From Azospirillum sp. SYSU D00513 (GTDB lineage Bacteria > Pseudomonadota > Alphaproteobacteria > Azospirillales > Azospirillaceae), in assembly GCF_017356015.1 (NCBI RefSeq), contig NZ_JAFIQV010000051.1:1-44578 (forward strand): DNA of 44,578 nucleotides, read 5' to 3'. Below are positions 28,546-37,692 of the stretch, piece by piece. Position 1 is the stretch's first letter; each line of letters begins with the position of its first letter. The notes beneath the pieces were generated by a model, which saw only the letters and a list, made by a program, of their open reading frames with translations, did not search any database and had not been told where the DNA came from. A program made the position numbers and the translations under genes.

Positions 28546-29607
28546 ATGACGACCGCAGGGACGACCGCGGCAGGATATGACCGGCTCGACCGGCTTTGGG
28601 CGCGCGGCCGCGCCTTCCTCGGCACGCGCACCGCCGTGATGGGCGGCGCGATGAGCTGGGTGTCGGAACGCAACCTCGTCTCGGCCATCTCCAATGCTGG
28701 GGGCTTCGGCGTGCTGGCCGGCGGCTCCATGCCGCCCGAGCTGCTGGAGGCGGAGATCGCGGCGACCCGCGCGCTCACCGCGCAGCCCTTCGGCGTCAAC
28801 CTCATCAACATGCACCCGCAGCTCGACCGGTTGATCGAGGTCTGCGCGCGGCAGGGGGTGGGGCATGTCGTGATCGCCGGCGGCTTCCCCAGCGGCGCCA
28901 CCATCCGGCGCATCAAGGACGGCGGCGCCCGGGCCATGGCCTTCGCCCCGACGCTGGTCGTCGGGCGGCGCCTCGTCCGCCAGGGCATCGACGCCCTCGT
29001 CATCGAGGGCACGGAGGCCGGCGGCCACATCGGCCCGGTCTCCACCACCGTGCTGGCGCAGGAGATCCTGCCCGAGCTGCGCGAGGTCCCCGTCTTCGTC
29101 GCCGGCGGCATCGGCCGGGGCGAGGCCGTCGTCTCCTACCTGGAGCAGGGGGCGGCGGGCGTGCAGATCGGCACGCGCTTCGTCTGCTCCACCGAATCGA
29201 TCGCGCACCCGCGCTTCAAGCAGGCCTTCATCCGCGCCTCCGCCCGCGACGCCCAGCCTTCGGTGCAGCTCGACCCGCGCTTTCCGGTGATCCCGGTCCG
29301 CGCCCTGCTGAACGAGGCGAGCCGCCGCTTCGCGGCCTTCCAGCGCGAGACCATCGGGAAGGTGGACAGCGGCGAGCTGACCCGCGAGGCCGGCCTGCTG
29401 GAGATCGAGCATTACTGGGCCGGCGCCCTGCGGCGCGCGGTGGTCGACGGCGACATCGAGAACGGCTCGCTCATGGCCGGCCAGAGCGTCGGGCTGGTGA
29501 CGCGCGAGCAGCCCGTCGCCGAGATCGTCGCCGAGCTGATCGCCCAGGCCGAGGCGGCCCTGACCCGCCGCGACCCGTCGCCCGCGCCGGTGCTGGGCGC
29601 CGCCTGA
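28546..29607 (+). CDS. Nitronate monooxygenase-family flavoprotein
   Basis: The 353-residue product is an FMN-dependent TIM barrel of the 2-nitropropane dioxygenase/nitronate monooxygenase family. It shows AVMGGAMSWVSERNLVSAIS, NAGGFGVLAGGSM, PFGVNLINMHPQL, IEGTEAGGHIGP (phosphate-side loop with the conserved His) and FVAGGIGRGEAVVSYLEQGA followed by AAGVQIGTRFVCS. Family members oxidise nitronates or act as enoyl reductases, and the substrate cannot be read from sequence. It starts at an ATG 29 bases after lysC, downstream of an AAGGGGAG ribosome site, and probably shares the lysC transcript. Confidence 0.85.
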   Translation: MTTAGTTAAGYDRLDRLWARGRAFLGTRTAVMGGAMSWVSERNLVSAISNAGGFGVLAGGSMPPELLEAEIAATRALTAQPFGVNLINMHPQLDRLIEVCARQGVGHVVIAGGFPSGATIRRIKDGGARAMAFAPTLVVGRRLVRQGIDALVIEGTEAGGHIGPVSTTVLAQEILPELREVPVFVAGGIGRGEAVVSYLEQGAAGVQIGTRFVCSTESIAHPRFKQAFIRASARDAQPSVQLDPRFPVIPVRALLNEASRRFAAFQRETIGKVDSGELTREAGLLEIEHYWAGALRRAVVDGDIENGSLMAGQSVGLVTREQPVAEIVAELIAQAEAALTRRDPSPAPVLGAA

Positions 29608-29653
29608 CGCCTCTGCCGCGGGTTCCGCTCCGGCTCTCTTCACCCGGTTTCAT

Positions 29654-29722
29654 CCAGCTACAGAGGCGTCCCGCCTCCAGCTATAGAGGCGTCCCGCATC
29701 CAGCTATAGAGGCGTCCCGCCT
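29654..29722. repeat. 23-bp tandem repeat, three copies
   Basis: Units beginning CCAGCTAYAGAGGCGTCCCG at 29654, 29677 and 29700 are near-identical (one C/T and one C/A difference). They occupy the 249-base gap between the flavoprotein gene and ptsP and would lie in a ptsP leader. Confidence 0.9.
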
Positions 29723-29856
29723 CGAGAGCCGCATCCACTTGTGGGCGCGCCGCGCACCGGCCTTGCGCGGCGGTGCGCGCTGCCGCATTCTGGACGGAAC
29801 GGCCGGTCGCGGACCCCGCCCGCAGGGCCGCGCGCCACAGGGATTCAAGCGGACCC

Positions 29857-32142
29857 ATGGACACCAGGACAGAGCCGATGGTCAGTTTCGACGGGGCCGC
29901 CTCGCGCCGCATGCTCGCGCGCCTGCGGGACGTCATGGCCGGGTCCGGGTCCGGGCAGGAGCGGCTGGACAAGATCGTCACGCTGATCCGCGCGGAGATG
30001 CGGGCCGACGTCTGCTCCTGCTACGTGATGCGGGCGGGCGAGGTTCTGGAGCTGTTCGCCACGGAAGGCCTGAACAAGACCGCCGTGCACAACACGCGCC
30101 TGCGGGTGGGCGAGGGCATCGTCGGCGACATCGCCGCCCACGCCCGCGCCATAGCGCTGGACAACGCGCCCTCGCACCCCAGCTTCGCCTACCGCCCGGA
30201 AACGGGCGAGGATCCCTTCCTGTCGCTGGCCGGCGTGCCGATCCTGCGCGGCGGCAAGGTGCGCGGCGTGCTGGTCATTCAGCACAAGGAGCGCCACCGC
30301 TACACCGAGGAGGTGGTTGAGGTCCTGCAGACCATCGCCATGGTCGTCGCCGAGCTGGTGGCGGCGGGCGAGCTGGTCAACCCGCAGGAGGTGGCGGCCA
30401 CCGGCGACCCGGTCCTGCTGCCGACCCGCCTGTCGGGCGCGGCGCTCAACCCCGGCCTCGCCATGGGGCTGGCGGTCATCCACCGCCCGCAGCTCACCAT
30501 CCGCCAGATGGTTGCGGAGGACGCCGGCACCGAGCTGGAGCGGCTGAACCAGGCGCTCGCCAGCATGCACGACGCCATCGACAAGCTGCTTGCCGCGACC
30601 GCGCTCGCCGGCCTGGGCGAGCCGCGCGACATCCTGGAGACCTACCGCATGTTCGCGGAGGACCGGGGCTGGCTGTCGCGCATCCGCGAGGCGATCCGCA
30701 AGGGGCTGACCGCCGAGGGCGCCGTGCAGCAGGTGCAGGACGACACCCGCGCCCGCATGAGCCACATGACGGACCCCTACATCCGGGAAAAGCTGCTCGA
30801 CTTCGAGGACCTGACCAACCGGCTTCTCCAGCACCTGTCGGGCCGGGGCCAGGACGGCGCCGGCGCGCTGCCCGAGGACACCATCCTGGTCGCGCGCTCC
30901 ATGGGGCCGGCGGAGCTTCTCGACTACGACCGGCACCGGCTGCGCGCCGTGATCCTGGAGGACGGCTCGCCGTCGAGCCATGTCTCCATCGTGGCACGGG
31001 CGCTGAACATACCGGTCGTCCAGGCGACCGAGGCCTTGAGCCGGATCGAGCCGCTCGACCCACTGATCGTGGACGGCGACCATGGCGCCGTCTATGTGCG
31101 GCCGGCCGAGGACATCCAGATGACCTTCTCCGAGAGCGTCGCCCTGCGCGCCATGAAGGAGCAGGTCTATGCGGAAACCCGGGGCCTGCCCTCGGTGACC
31201 AGGGACGGCGTGCCGATCTCCATCGTGCTGAACTGCGGGCTGCTGTTCGATCTGGCGCACCTGCACGCCAGCGGGTCGGAGGGCATCGGGCTCTACCGCA
31301 CCGAGATCCCCTTCATGGTGCGCTCCAGCTATCCCGACGTGCAGGCGCAGACCGAGCTTTACGCCCGCATCCTGGACGAGGCGGCCGACAAGCCGGTGGT
31401 CTTCCGCACGCTGGACGTCGGCGGCGACAAGGTGCTGCCCTACATCTCGGCCGGTGCGGAGGAGGAGAACCCGGCGCTCGGCTGGCGCGCCATCCGCATC
31501 GGGCTGGACCACCCCTCGCTGCTGCGCCAGCAGCTCCGCGCGCTGCTGCGCGCCGCCGCCGGACGGCCGCTGTCGGTCATGTTCCCGATGATCGCCGAGG
31601 TGGCCGAGCTGGACGCCGCGCGGCGGCTCCTGGAGCTGGAGCTGACGCGGCTGCGCGCCCACGGCGTCGAGGAGCCGAGCCGCCTGCGCGTCGGCGTGAT
31701 GCTGGAGGTGCCCTCCCTGCTCTGGCAGCTTCCGGCGCTGCTGCCGCGCGTGGACTTCGTGTCGGTCGGCTCCAACGACCTGGGGCAGTACATCTTCGCC
31801 AGCGACCGCGGGAACCCGCGCACCGCCCACCGTTACGACCCGCTGTCGCCTGCCATGCTGACCCTGCTGAAGCGGCTGGTGGAGGCCTGCGGCGAGGCGC
31901 GCGTGCCGCTGTCGATCTGCGGGGAAATGGCCGGCAAGCCGCTCGACGCCATGGCGCTGATCGGGCTGGGCTTCCGCACTTTGTCCATGTCCCCGCCGTC
32001 GGTCGGGCCGGTGAAGACGATGCTCCGCTCGCTCGACGTCGCCGCCCTGCGGCAATATATGGACGGGCTGTACCAGCGCGGTGACCACAGTGTCCGGATC
32101 AAGCTGCGCGCCTTCGCCCAGGACCACGGCGTCGTGATCTGA
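29857..32142 (+). CDS. ptsP: Phosphoenolpyruvate-protein phosphotransferase PtsP (EI-Ntr)
   Basis: PtsP autophosphorylates from PEP and starts the nitrogen PTS phosphorelay to NPr and PtsN. The roughly 760-residue product has an N-terminal GAF domain (VCSCYVMRAGEVLELFATEG, GEGIVGDIAAHARAI), which in homologues senses glutamine. The EI domains follow: NPr-binding helices, the phosphohistidine loop (EDGSPSSHVSIVARALNIPV), and the PEP barrel (GSEGIGLYRTEIPFMVRSSY, FRTLDVGGDKVLPY, FVSVGSNDLGQYIFASDRGN) with the active-site Cys in LSICGEMAGKP. Start choice is between ATG 29857 and ATG 29878. ptsN is 5 kb upstream on the same strand. Confidence 0.95.
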   Translation: MDTRTEPMVSFDGAASRRMLARLRDVMAGSGSGQERLDKIVTLIRAEMRADVCSCYVMRAGEVLELFATEGLNKTAVHNTRLRVGEGIVGDIAAHARAIALDNAPSHPSFAYRPETGEDPFLSLAGVPILRGGKVRGVLVIQHKERHRYTEEVVEVLQTIAMVVAELVAAGELVNPQEVAATGDPVLLPTRLSGAALNPGLAMGLAVIHRPQLTIRQMVAEDAGTELERLNQALASMHDAIDKLLAATALAGLGEPRDILETYRMFAEDRGWLSRIREAIRKGLTAEGAVQQVQDDTRARMSHMTDPYIREKLLDFEDLTNRLLQHLSGRGQDGAGALPEDTILVARSMGPAELLDYDRHRLRAVILEDGSPSSHVSIVARALNIPVVQATEALSRIEPLDPLIVDGDHGAVYVRPAEDIQMTFSESVALRAMKEQVYAETRGLPSVTRDGVPISIVLNCGLLFDLAHLHASGSEGIGLYRTEIPFMVRSSYPDVQAQTELYARILDEAADKPVVFRTLDVGGDKVLPYISAGAEEENPALGWRAIRIGLDHPSLLRQQLRALLRAAAGRPLSVMFPMIAEVAELDAARRLLELELTRLRAHGVEEPSRLRVGVMLEVPSLLWQLPALLPRVDFVSVGSNDLGQYIFASDRGNPRTAHRYDPLSPAMLTLLKRLVEACGEARVPLSICGEMAGKPLDAMALIGLGFRTLSMSPPSVGPVKTMLRSLDVAALRQYMDGLYQRGDHSVRIKLRAFAQDHGVVI

Positions 32143-32333
32143 CGGCTTCCTGACCTGATGGCCCCGTGACCTGATCGCAACCCTGGCCGCCCGGCGGCAG
32201 GATTTGCGCCGGCCTCCGCCGTTTGTTACAACGGCCTGGCCGATAGGCGTATACAACTGTGTTTCGACACGGCCGCACCCCGAGACGGGGGACGGCTTCG
32301 CCCCTTGTCCCTAGCGACGGTACGGCTGGTTCC

Positions 32334-33668
32334 ATGGCCAAGCGCACGCCTCACGACACTCTTTCGTCCGCCGACGCCGCCCCGGCCGGTCCCGGCGTCT
32401 CCGACACGCTGCGCGAGACGCGCGAGGCGCTGGGCTACGAGCTGGCCGACGTCGCGCGGATGCTGCGCATCCGCTATCCCTACCTGCAGGCGATCGAGGA
32501 CGGCCGGTTCGAGGATCTGCCGGGCGCCACCTACGTGGTCGGCTTCCTGCGCTCCTATGCGGAGTATCTCGGGCTCGACCCCGACGCCGTGGCCGCCCGC
32601 TACAAGGAGGAGGCCGCCGGCAACCTCCGCCGCCAGCAGCTCTATCTGCCGACTCCGGCGCCCGAGGGCCGCATTCCCGGCGGCACGGTCCTGCTCGGCA
32701 CGATGGTGCTGGCCGGCATCGTCTATGGCGGCTGGTATTATCTCTCGGCGACGGACCGCTCGGTCGTGGACCTCGTCCCGGTGCTGCCGGACCGGCTCGT
32801 CTCGCTGCTCGACCCGCTGCCCTACGGCGACCCGGCCAGGACGGAGGCGGGCCTGCCCGGCGCCGCCCCCGCCCCGGCGCAGACCGCGGCGCTGGCGCCC
32901 GAGGCGACGGCCCTGACGCCGTCCGCCCCGATGGTGCCCGCGCTGCCGCCGTCCCAGGGAGGGGCCTCCACGGCCGTCATCCCGCCGGCCCCGGTCGTGC
33001 CCGGCATGACGACTGTGCCGGCCCAGCCGGCGCCCATCCAGACCGCCGCGCTTCCGCCCGCGGCGGCCCCGGTTCCGCCGGCGGCCGCCCACCCGGCTCC
33101 GTCCGTTCCGGCGGCTCCCGCTCCCGCTCCTGCTCCCGTGGCGGTCTCCGCTCCGGCCGTGGTGCCCGCCGCTCCGGTGTCCGTGGCGCCGCCGGCCGCC
33201 GCCGCGGTTCAGGCGGCCGTCCCGCCCAGCGCGATCGTTCCGCCGGCCGACGGGGAGGAGGAGGATGGCGAGGCGGCGCAGGAGCCCACTCCGCTCTCGC
33301 CGACCGCCCCGGCGCTCGCCGCCATTCCGCCCGCCCCGCAGCCGGCGCCGAACCCCTCGGTCCCGCCGGTCAAGGTCTATGGCAGCCAGAACCAGGCGTC
33401 GCGCGTCCAGCTCCGCGCGAGCCAGGACAGCTGGGTCCAGGTGCGCGACCGCGAGGGCGAGATCATCTTCACCCGCGTCCTGCGGGCGGGCGAGGTCTAC
33501 CGCGTTCCGGACCGGCCGGGCATCCGGCTGCGCACCGGCAACGCCGGCGGCCTGACCGTCATGACGGACGGGGTGGAGGGCGCTCCGCTCGGTGCCGTCG
33601 GCCAGGTGATGCGCGAGGTCCAGCTCGACCCGCAGACCCCGGCGGTGCGCGCGTCCGCCGCCAACTGA
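32334..33668 (+). CDS. rodZ: RodZ-like helix-turn-helix membrane protein
   Basis: RodZ links MreB filaments to the cell-wall elongation machinery. The 444-residue product has a cytoplasmic HTH_25 domain (LRETREALGYELADVARMLR, YLQAIEDGRFEDLPGATYVV, GFLRSYAEYLGLDPDAV), a single transmembrane helix (VLLGTMVLAGIVYGGWYYLS), a periplasmic Pro/Ala linker of about 170 residues, and a C-terminal DUF4115 domain (RASQDSWVQVRDREGEIIFT, RVLRAGEVYRVP). The linker is far longer than in E. coli RodZ. ATG 32334 is preferred to an upstream GTG at 32259. It follows ptsP by about 190 bases and precedes ispG, as in other alphaproteobacteria. Confidence 0.88.
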   Translation: MAKRTPHDTLSSADAAPAGPGVSDTLRETREALGYELADVARMLRIRYPYLQAIEDGRFEDLPGATYVVGFLRSYAEYLGLDPDAVAARYKEEAAGNLRRQQLYLPTPAPEGRIPGGTVLLGTMVLAGIVYGGWYYLSATDRSVVDLVPVLPDRLVSLLDPLPYGDPARTEAGLPGAAPAPAQTAALAPEATALTPSAPMVPALPPSQGGASTAVIPPAPVVPGMTTVPAQPAPIQTAALPPAAAPVPPAAAHPAPSVPAAPAPAPAPVAVSAPAVVPAAPVSVAPPAAAAVQAAVPPSAIVPPADGEEEDGEAAQEPTPLSPTAPALAAIPPAPQPAPNPSVPPVKVYGSQNQASRVQLRASQDSWVQVRDREGEIIFTRVLRAGEVYRVPDRPGIRLRTGNAGGLTVMTDGVEGAPLGAVGQVMREVQLDPQTPAVRASAAN

Positions 33669-33833
33669 ACGGCGGCGCCGGGACGGGCGTTGCAGCCGGG
33701 CGCGCCCGGCGCGCGTGGCCGCGTCCCGGAAAATTCACTTGAATCCCGGATGCCCGACCGCACTTTTGGCGTGAGCCCGGCTGCGCTATAACGGCGCTTC
33801 CGGGCCGTTTTTCCCTGCCGAAGGCTGTCGTTC

Positions 33834-34979
33834 ATGAGCGTCCGTCCCTACCGCGAGATCCTCCGCCGCAAATCCCGCCAGATCATGGTGGGCAAGGTGC
33901 CCGTGGGCGGCGACGCGCCGATCTCGGTGCAGACCATGACCAACACCCCGACGGTGGACGTCAAGGCGACGGTCGAGCAGATCCTGGCGGCGGAGCGGGT
34001 CGGCGCCGACATCGTGCGCGTCTCCTGCCCCGACCAGGAATCGGCGCTGGCGCTGAAGGACATCGTGCGCCAGGTCAACGTGCCGATCGTCGCCGACATC
34101 CATTTCCACTACAAGCGCGCCATCGAGGCGGCGCAGAGCGGCGCCGCCTGCCTGCGCATCAACCCCGGCAACATCGGCTCCGCCGACCGCGTGCGCGAGG
34201 TGGTGAAGGCCGCCAAGGATTACGGCTGCTCCATGCGCATCGGCGTGAACGCCGGCTCGCTGGAGCACGACCTGCTGGAGAAATACGGCGAGCCCTGCCC
34301 GGAGGCGATGGTCGAGAGCGCCATGAACCACGCGAAGATCCTGGAGGACCATGATTTCCGCGAGTTCAAGATCTCGGTGAAGGCGTCGGACGTCTTCCTC
34401 GCCGTCGCCGCCTACCAGGGGCTGGCCGAGGCCTGCGACTACCCCCTGCACATCGGCATCACCGAGGCCGGCGGCCTGCGCGCCGGCACGGTGAAGTCCT
34501 CCATCGGGCTCGGCATGCTGCTGTGGTCGGGCATCGGCGACACCATCCGCGTGTCGCTGTCCGCCGACCCGACGGAGGAGATCCTCGTCGGCTACGACAT
34601 GCTGAAGTCGCTCGGCTTGCGCCGCCGCGGCGTCACCGTCATCTCCTGCCCGAGCTGCGCGCGCCAGAACTTCGACGTCATCAAGACGGTGGAGATCCTG
34701 GAACAGCGCCTCTCCCACATCACCACGCCGCTCACCCTGTCGGTCATCGGCTGCGTCGTGAACGGGCCGGGCGAGGCGCGCGAGACCGACATCGGCCTGA
34801 CCGGCGGCGGCAACAACACGCACCAGATCTACATCTCCGGCGTGACCGACCACCGGCTGAAGGACCAGAACATCGTCGATCACCTCGTCGGGCTGGTCGA
34901 GAAGAAGGCCGCCGAGATCGAGGCCGCCAAGGCGGCGGCAGAAGCGGCTGAGGCGACCGAGTCCGTTCCGGCGGAGTGA
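33834..34979 (+). CDS. ispG: 4-hydroxy-3-methylbut-2-enyl diphosphate synthase (flavodoxin)
   Basis: IspG (GcpE) is the 4Fe-4S enzyme that converts methylerythritol cyclodiphosphate to HMBPP in the MEP isoprenoid pathway. The 381-residue product starts MSVRPYREILRRKSRQIMVG and contains SVQTMTNTPTVDVKATVEQI, IVADIHFHYKRAIEAAQSGA and LRINPGNIGSADRVREVV. The cluster ligands are in ISCPSCARQNFD and VIGCVVNGPGEARETDIGLT. The C-terminus has an Ala/Glu-rich tail. A TATAAC hexamer lies 41 bases upstream of the ATG, but its -35 is poor. A 263-base gap after it carries a repeat unit and separates it from hemA. Confidence 0.97.
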   Translation: MSVRPYREILRRKSRQIMVGKVPVGGDAPISVQTMTNTPTVDVKATVEQILAAERVGADIVRVSCPDQESALALKDIVRQVNVPIVADIHFHYKRAIEAAQSGAACLRINPGNIGSADRVREVVKAAKDYGCSMRIGVNAGSLEHDLLEKYGEPCPEAMVESAMNHAKILEDHDFREFKISVKASDVFLAVAAYQGLAEACDYPLHIGITEAGGLRAGTVKSSIGLGMLLWSGIGDTIRVSLSADPTEEILVGYDMLKSLGLRRRGVTVISCPSCARQNFDVIKTVEILEQRLSHITTPLTLSVIGCVVNGPGEARETDIGLTGGGNNTHQIYISGVTDHRLKDQNIVDHLVGLVEKKAAEIEAAKAAAEAAEATESVPAE

Positions 34980-35014
34980 GCCACGGGTAAGTTCTGAGGA
35001 AAAACATGGACTTG

Positions 35015-35103
35015 CCGTCATCCCCGCACAAGCGGGGCTCCAGAACTCCGGGCGGAGCGCCGTCATCGCGGGGCCTGGATCCCCGCTTCCGCGGGGATGA
35101 CGG
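35015..35103. repeat. REP-like inverted pair downstream of ispG
   Basis: CCGTCATCCCCGC (35015-35027) and its perfect complement GCGGGGATGACGG (35091-35103) bracket two inner palindromic parts (CCCCGCACAAGCGGGG and GGATCCCCGCTTCCGCGGGG). This is a single inverted pair of the same family as cassettes A and B, without their long spacers. Confidence 0.8.
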
Positions 35104-35242
35104 AACAGTGGTCTTGTCTTCCTGAACGCGGCAGCCCCGTTCAGCATGAGCCTCCGAGTATGGGTTTCTCCGGCCTCGCGCCTAGGAAAACGCCACCTTC
35201 CGTGCTTAGAATAAGAAAAGTGACGCCTATCCCGGCCAGAGT

Positions 35243-36622
35243 GTGATCGCCTCCTACTTCGTCATCGGCGCCAGCCACCGGACCTGTTCGGGCTCGCTTC
35301 GCGACCGCCTCACGACGGAGGAGGTCGAGGTGCCGGCCCTGCTGGCGCGGCTGCGCGCCGCCGGGCTGGAGCAGGCGCTGTGGCTCAGCACCTGCGACCG
35401 GGTGGAGGTGCAGGGGGTGCACGAACGCCCGGCCGAGGCGGCGCTGGCCGCCGCCGCCATCATGGCGGAACGGCTGGGCGTCCCGCCGGCCGACCTCGCG
35501 GACCAGCTCTACAGCCTGACCGGCGAGGCCGCGGTGCGGCACGTCTTCGCGGTCGCCTGTTCCCTGGACAGCCAGATCGTCGGCGAGCCGCACATACTGG
35601 GGCAGGCGAAGGCCGCCCACCGGCAGTCCGCCGCCGCCGGCATGACCGGCCCGGAGATGGAGGCATTGCTCCAGGCCGGCTATGCCGCCGCCAAGCGCGT
35701 GCGCAACGAGACCGCCATCGCCGAGGGGGCGACCTCGCTGATCGCCGCCGCCGTGCAGGTGGCGCGCGACCTGCACGGCGACCTCATGCGCTGCACCGCC
35801 CTGCTCATGGGGCTGGGCGACATGGGACTGATGGTGCTGGAGGGGCTGCGCGAGGCCGGGCTCGGCCGCGTCACGGTGGCGGCCCCGGTGGATCGTCGGG
35901 CCGAGAACGCCGCGCGCCGGCTCGACGGGCATTTCGTTCCCTGGGCGGACATGGATTCGGCGCTTGCCGCGGCCGATATCGTGGTGACCGGAGCCGGGCT
36001 GGGGCGCTATATCCTGTCGCGTGACGCGCTGGCGGCGGCGCTGAAGCGGCGCCGGCGGCGTCCGGTCTTCGTGGTCGACACGGCCATACCGGCGGATGTG
36101 GAGCCCGAGGTCGGACGGCTGGAGGAGGCCTATCTCTACGACCTGGCCGACCTGGAGCGCGTGGCGCTGGAAGGCCGGGTCGGGCGGGAGGCGGCGTTGA
36201 AAGCCGCATGGGCGATCCTGGACGAATCGGTTGCCGGCTTCGCGCAGGCGCGGGCCGAGCGGGCCGCCGTTCCCGCCGTGACCGCGCTGCGCGCGCATTT
36301 CGAGGCGGAGCGCCGGCGGCTGCTGGCGGAGCATGGCGGGCTGGACGCGGGTGCGGCCACCCGGCTGCTGGTGAACCGGCTGCTGCACTGCCCGTCGGAG
36401 GTGCTGCGCGGCCTGGCGGCGGATGCCGAGGCGGGAGCGCTGGCGGAACGGGCGGCAGCGGAGCGGCTGCTGTTCCAGCTCTTCCGGCTGGACAGAGCCG
36501 AACCCGGCCGTTTGGACCCCGGCAGACAGGACTCCGGCGGACAGGACTCCGGCAATCCGGACGTTGGCGGTCCGGGCGGTGACACGGAATTGGACAGAGA
36601 GAAGCAGGGGCGGGCGTCGTGA
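35243..36622 (+). CDS. hemA: Glutamyl-tRNA reductase
   Basis: The enzyme reduces glutamyl-tRNA to glutamate-1-semialdehyde, the C5 route to 5-aminolevulinate. The 459-residue product shows FVIGASHRTCSGSLRDRL, the nucleophile region LSTCDRVEVQG (Cys51; the usual TCNR reads TCDR), ACSLDSQIVGEPHILGQAKA, an NADPH loop GLGDMGLMVLEGLREAGL and VVDTAIPADVEPEVGRLEEA. The dimerisation helix follows. The last 40 residues are a Gly/Asp/Gln-rich tail including a duplicated 15-bp unit at 36520 and 36535. It starts with GTG, and its TGA overlaps the prfA GTG. Most alphaproteobacteria use ALA synthase instead, so this is unusual, and the relaxed motifs leave room for altered activity. Confidence 0.88.
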   Translation: MIASYFVIGASHRTCSGSLRDRLTTEEVEVPALLARLRAAGLEQALWLSTCDRVEVQGVHERPAEAALAAAAIMAERLGVPPADLADQLYSLTGEAAVRHVFAVACSLDSQIVGEPHILGQAKAAHRQSAAAGMTGPEMEALLQAGYAAAKRVRNETAIAEGATSLIAAAVQVARDLHGDLMRCTALLMGLGDMGLMVLEGLREAGLGRVTVAAPVDRRAENAARRLDGHFVPWADMDSALAAADIVVTGAGLGRYILSRDALAAALKRRRRRPVFVVDTAIPADVEPEVGRLEEAYLYDLADLERVALEGRVGREAALKAAWAILDESVAGFAQARAERAAVPAVTALRAHFEAERRRLLAEHGGLDAGAATRLLVNRLLHCPSEVLRGLAADAEAGALAERAAAERLLFQLFRLDRAEPGRLDPGRQDSGGQDSGNPDVGGPGGDTELDREKQGRAS

Positions 36623-37692
36623 ATTTGGAAGATCGTTTCAACAAGGTCCTGGCCCGCCACGACGAGCTGCGCGACGCGCTGGCGGCGGGCACGGCCGACT
36701 CCGGCGAGTACAGCCGGATGTCCAAGGAATATTCCGACCTCACCCCCGTCGCCGAGGCGATCTCCGCCCTCAAGAAGGCGAAGGCGGAGGCCGCCGACCT
36801 CGCCGCCATGATCGCCGATCCCGGCGGCGACGCGGAGATGAAGGCGCTGGCGGAGGAGGAGTTCCAGGACCTCACCCGCAACATCCCCGCCCTGGAGCGG
36901 CGGGTGCAGATATCGCTCCTGCCCAAGGACGAGGCGGACGAGAAGAACGCCATCCTGGAGGTGCGCGCCGGCACCGGCGGTGACGAGGCGGCGCTCTTCG
37001 CCGCCGAGCTGTTCGAGATGTACCGCCGCTACGCCGGCCTGCACGGCTGGCGCTTCGAAACGATGGAGATCAGCGAGACGGGGATCGGCGGCTACAAGGA
37101 GGCCATCGCCAGCATCACCGGCCGCAGCGTCTTCGCCCGGCTGAAGTTCGAATCGGGCGTCCACCGCGTCCAGCGCGTGCCGGCGACCGAGACGCAGGGG
37201 CGCATCCACACCTCGGCCGCCACCGTCGCCGTGCTGCCGGAGGCCGAGGAGGTGGACATCCACATCGATGAAAAGGACCTGCGCATCGACGTCTTCCGGT
37301 CTTCCGGGCCGGGCGGCCAGTCGGTCAACACGACCGACAGCGCGGTCCGCATCACCCACCTGCCGACGGGCCTCGTGGTCAGCCAGCAGGACGAGAAGAG
37401 CCAGCACAAGAACAAGGCCAAGGCGCTGAAGGTGCTGCGCGCCCGGCTCTACGAGCTGGAGCGCTCCGCCAAGGACGCGGCCCGCGCCGCCGACCGCAAG
37501 AACCAGGTCGGCAGCGGTGACCGCTCCGAGCGCATCCGCACCTACAATTTCCCGCAGGGGCGGGTCACCGACCACCGGATCAACCTGACGCTCTACAAGA
37601 TCGAGAAGGTGATGGCGGGCGAGGCGCTGGACGAGCTGGTCGACGCGCTGACCGCCGAGGACCAGGCGCTGCGCCTGTCGGAGCTTCAGTGA
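36619..37692 (+). CDS. prfA: Peptide chain release factor 1
   Basis: RF1 reads UAA and UAG and triggers peptide release. The 357-residue product contains the GGQ motif in FRSSGPGGQSVNTTDSAVRI, the codon-recognition loop in VPATETQGRIHTSAATVAVL (PAT motif), and the usual ending RVTDHRINLTLYKIEKVMAG. Domain 1 is the helical N-terminus (LEDRFNKVLARHDELRDALA). The GTG start overlaps the hemA stop (GTGA), and its own TGA overlaps the prmC GTG in the same way. The hemA-prfA-prmC trio is therefore probably co-translated. Confidence 0.97.
   Translation: MNLEDRFNKVLARHDELRDALAAGTADSGEYSRMSKEYSDLTPVAEAISALKKAKAEAADLAAMIADPGGDAEMKALAEEEFQDLTRNIPALERRVQISLLPKDEADEKNAILEVRAGTGGDEAALFAAELFEMYRRYAGLHGWRFETMEISETGIGGYKEAIASITGRSVFARLKFESGVHRVQRVPATETQGRIHTSAATVAVLPEAEEVDIHIDEKDLRIDVFRSSGPGGQSVNTTDSAVRITHLPTGLVVSQQDEKSQHKNKAKALKVLRARLYELERSAKDAARAADRKNQVGSGDRSERIRTYNFPQGRVTDHRINLTLYKIEKVMAGEALDELVDALTAEDQALRLSELQ

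Noticed and set aside
33790..33812. Hairpin AACGGC/GCCGTT with a short T run before ispG
   Set aside because: Only a 6-bp stem with an 8-base loop, overlapping a plausible -10 element; too weak to call a terminator or attenuator.
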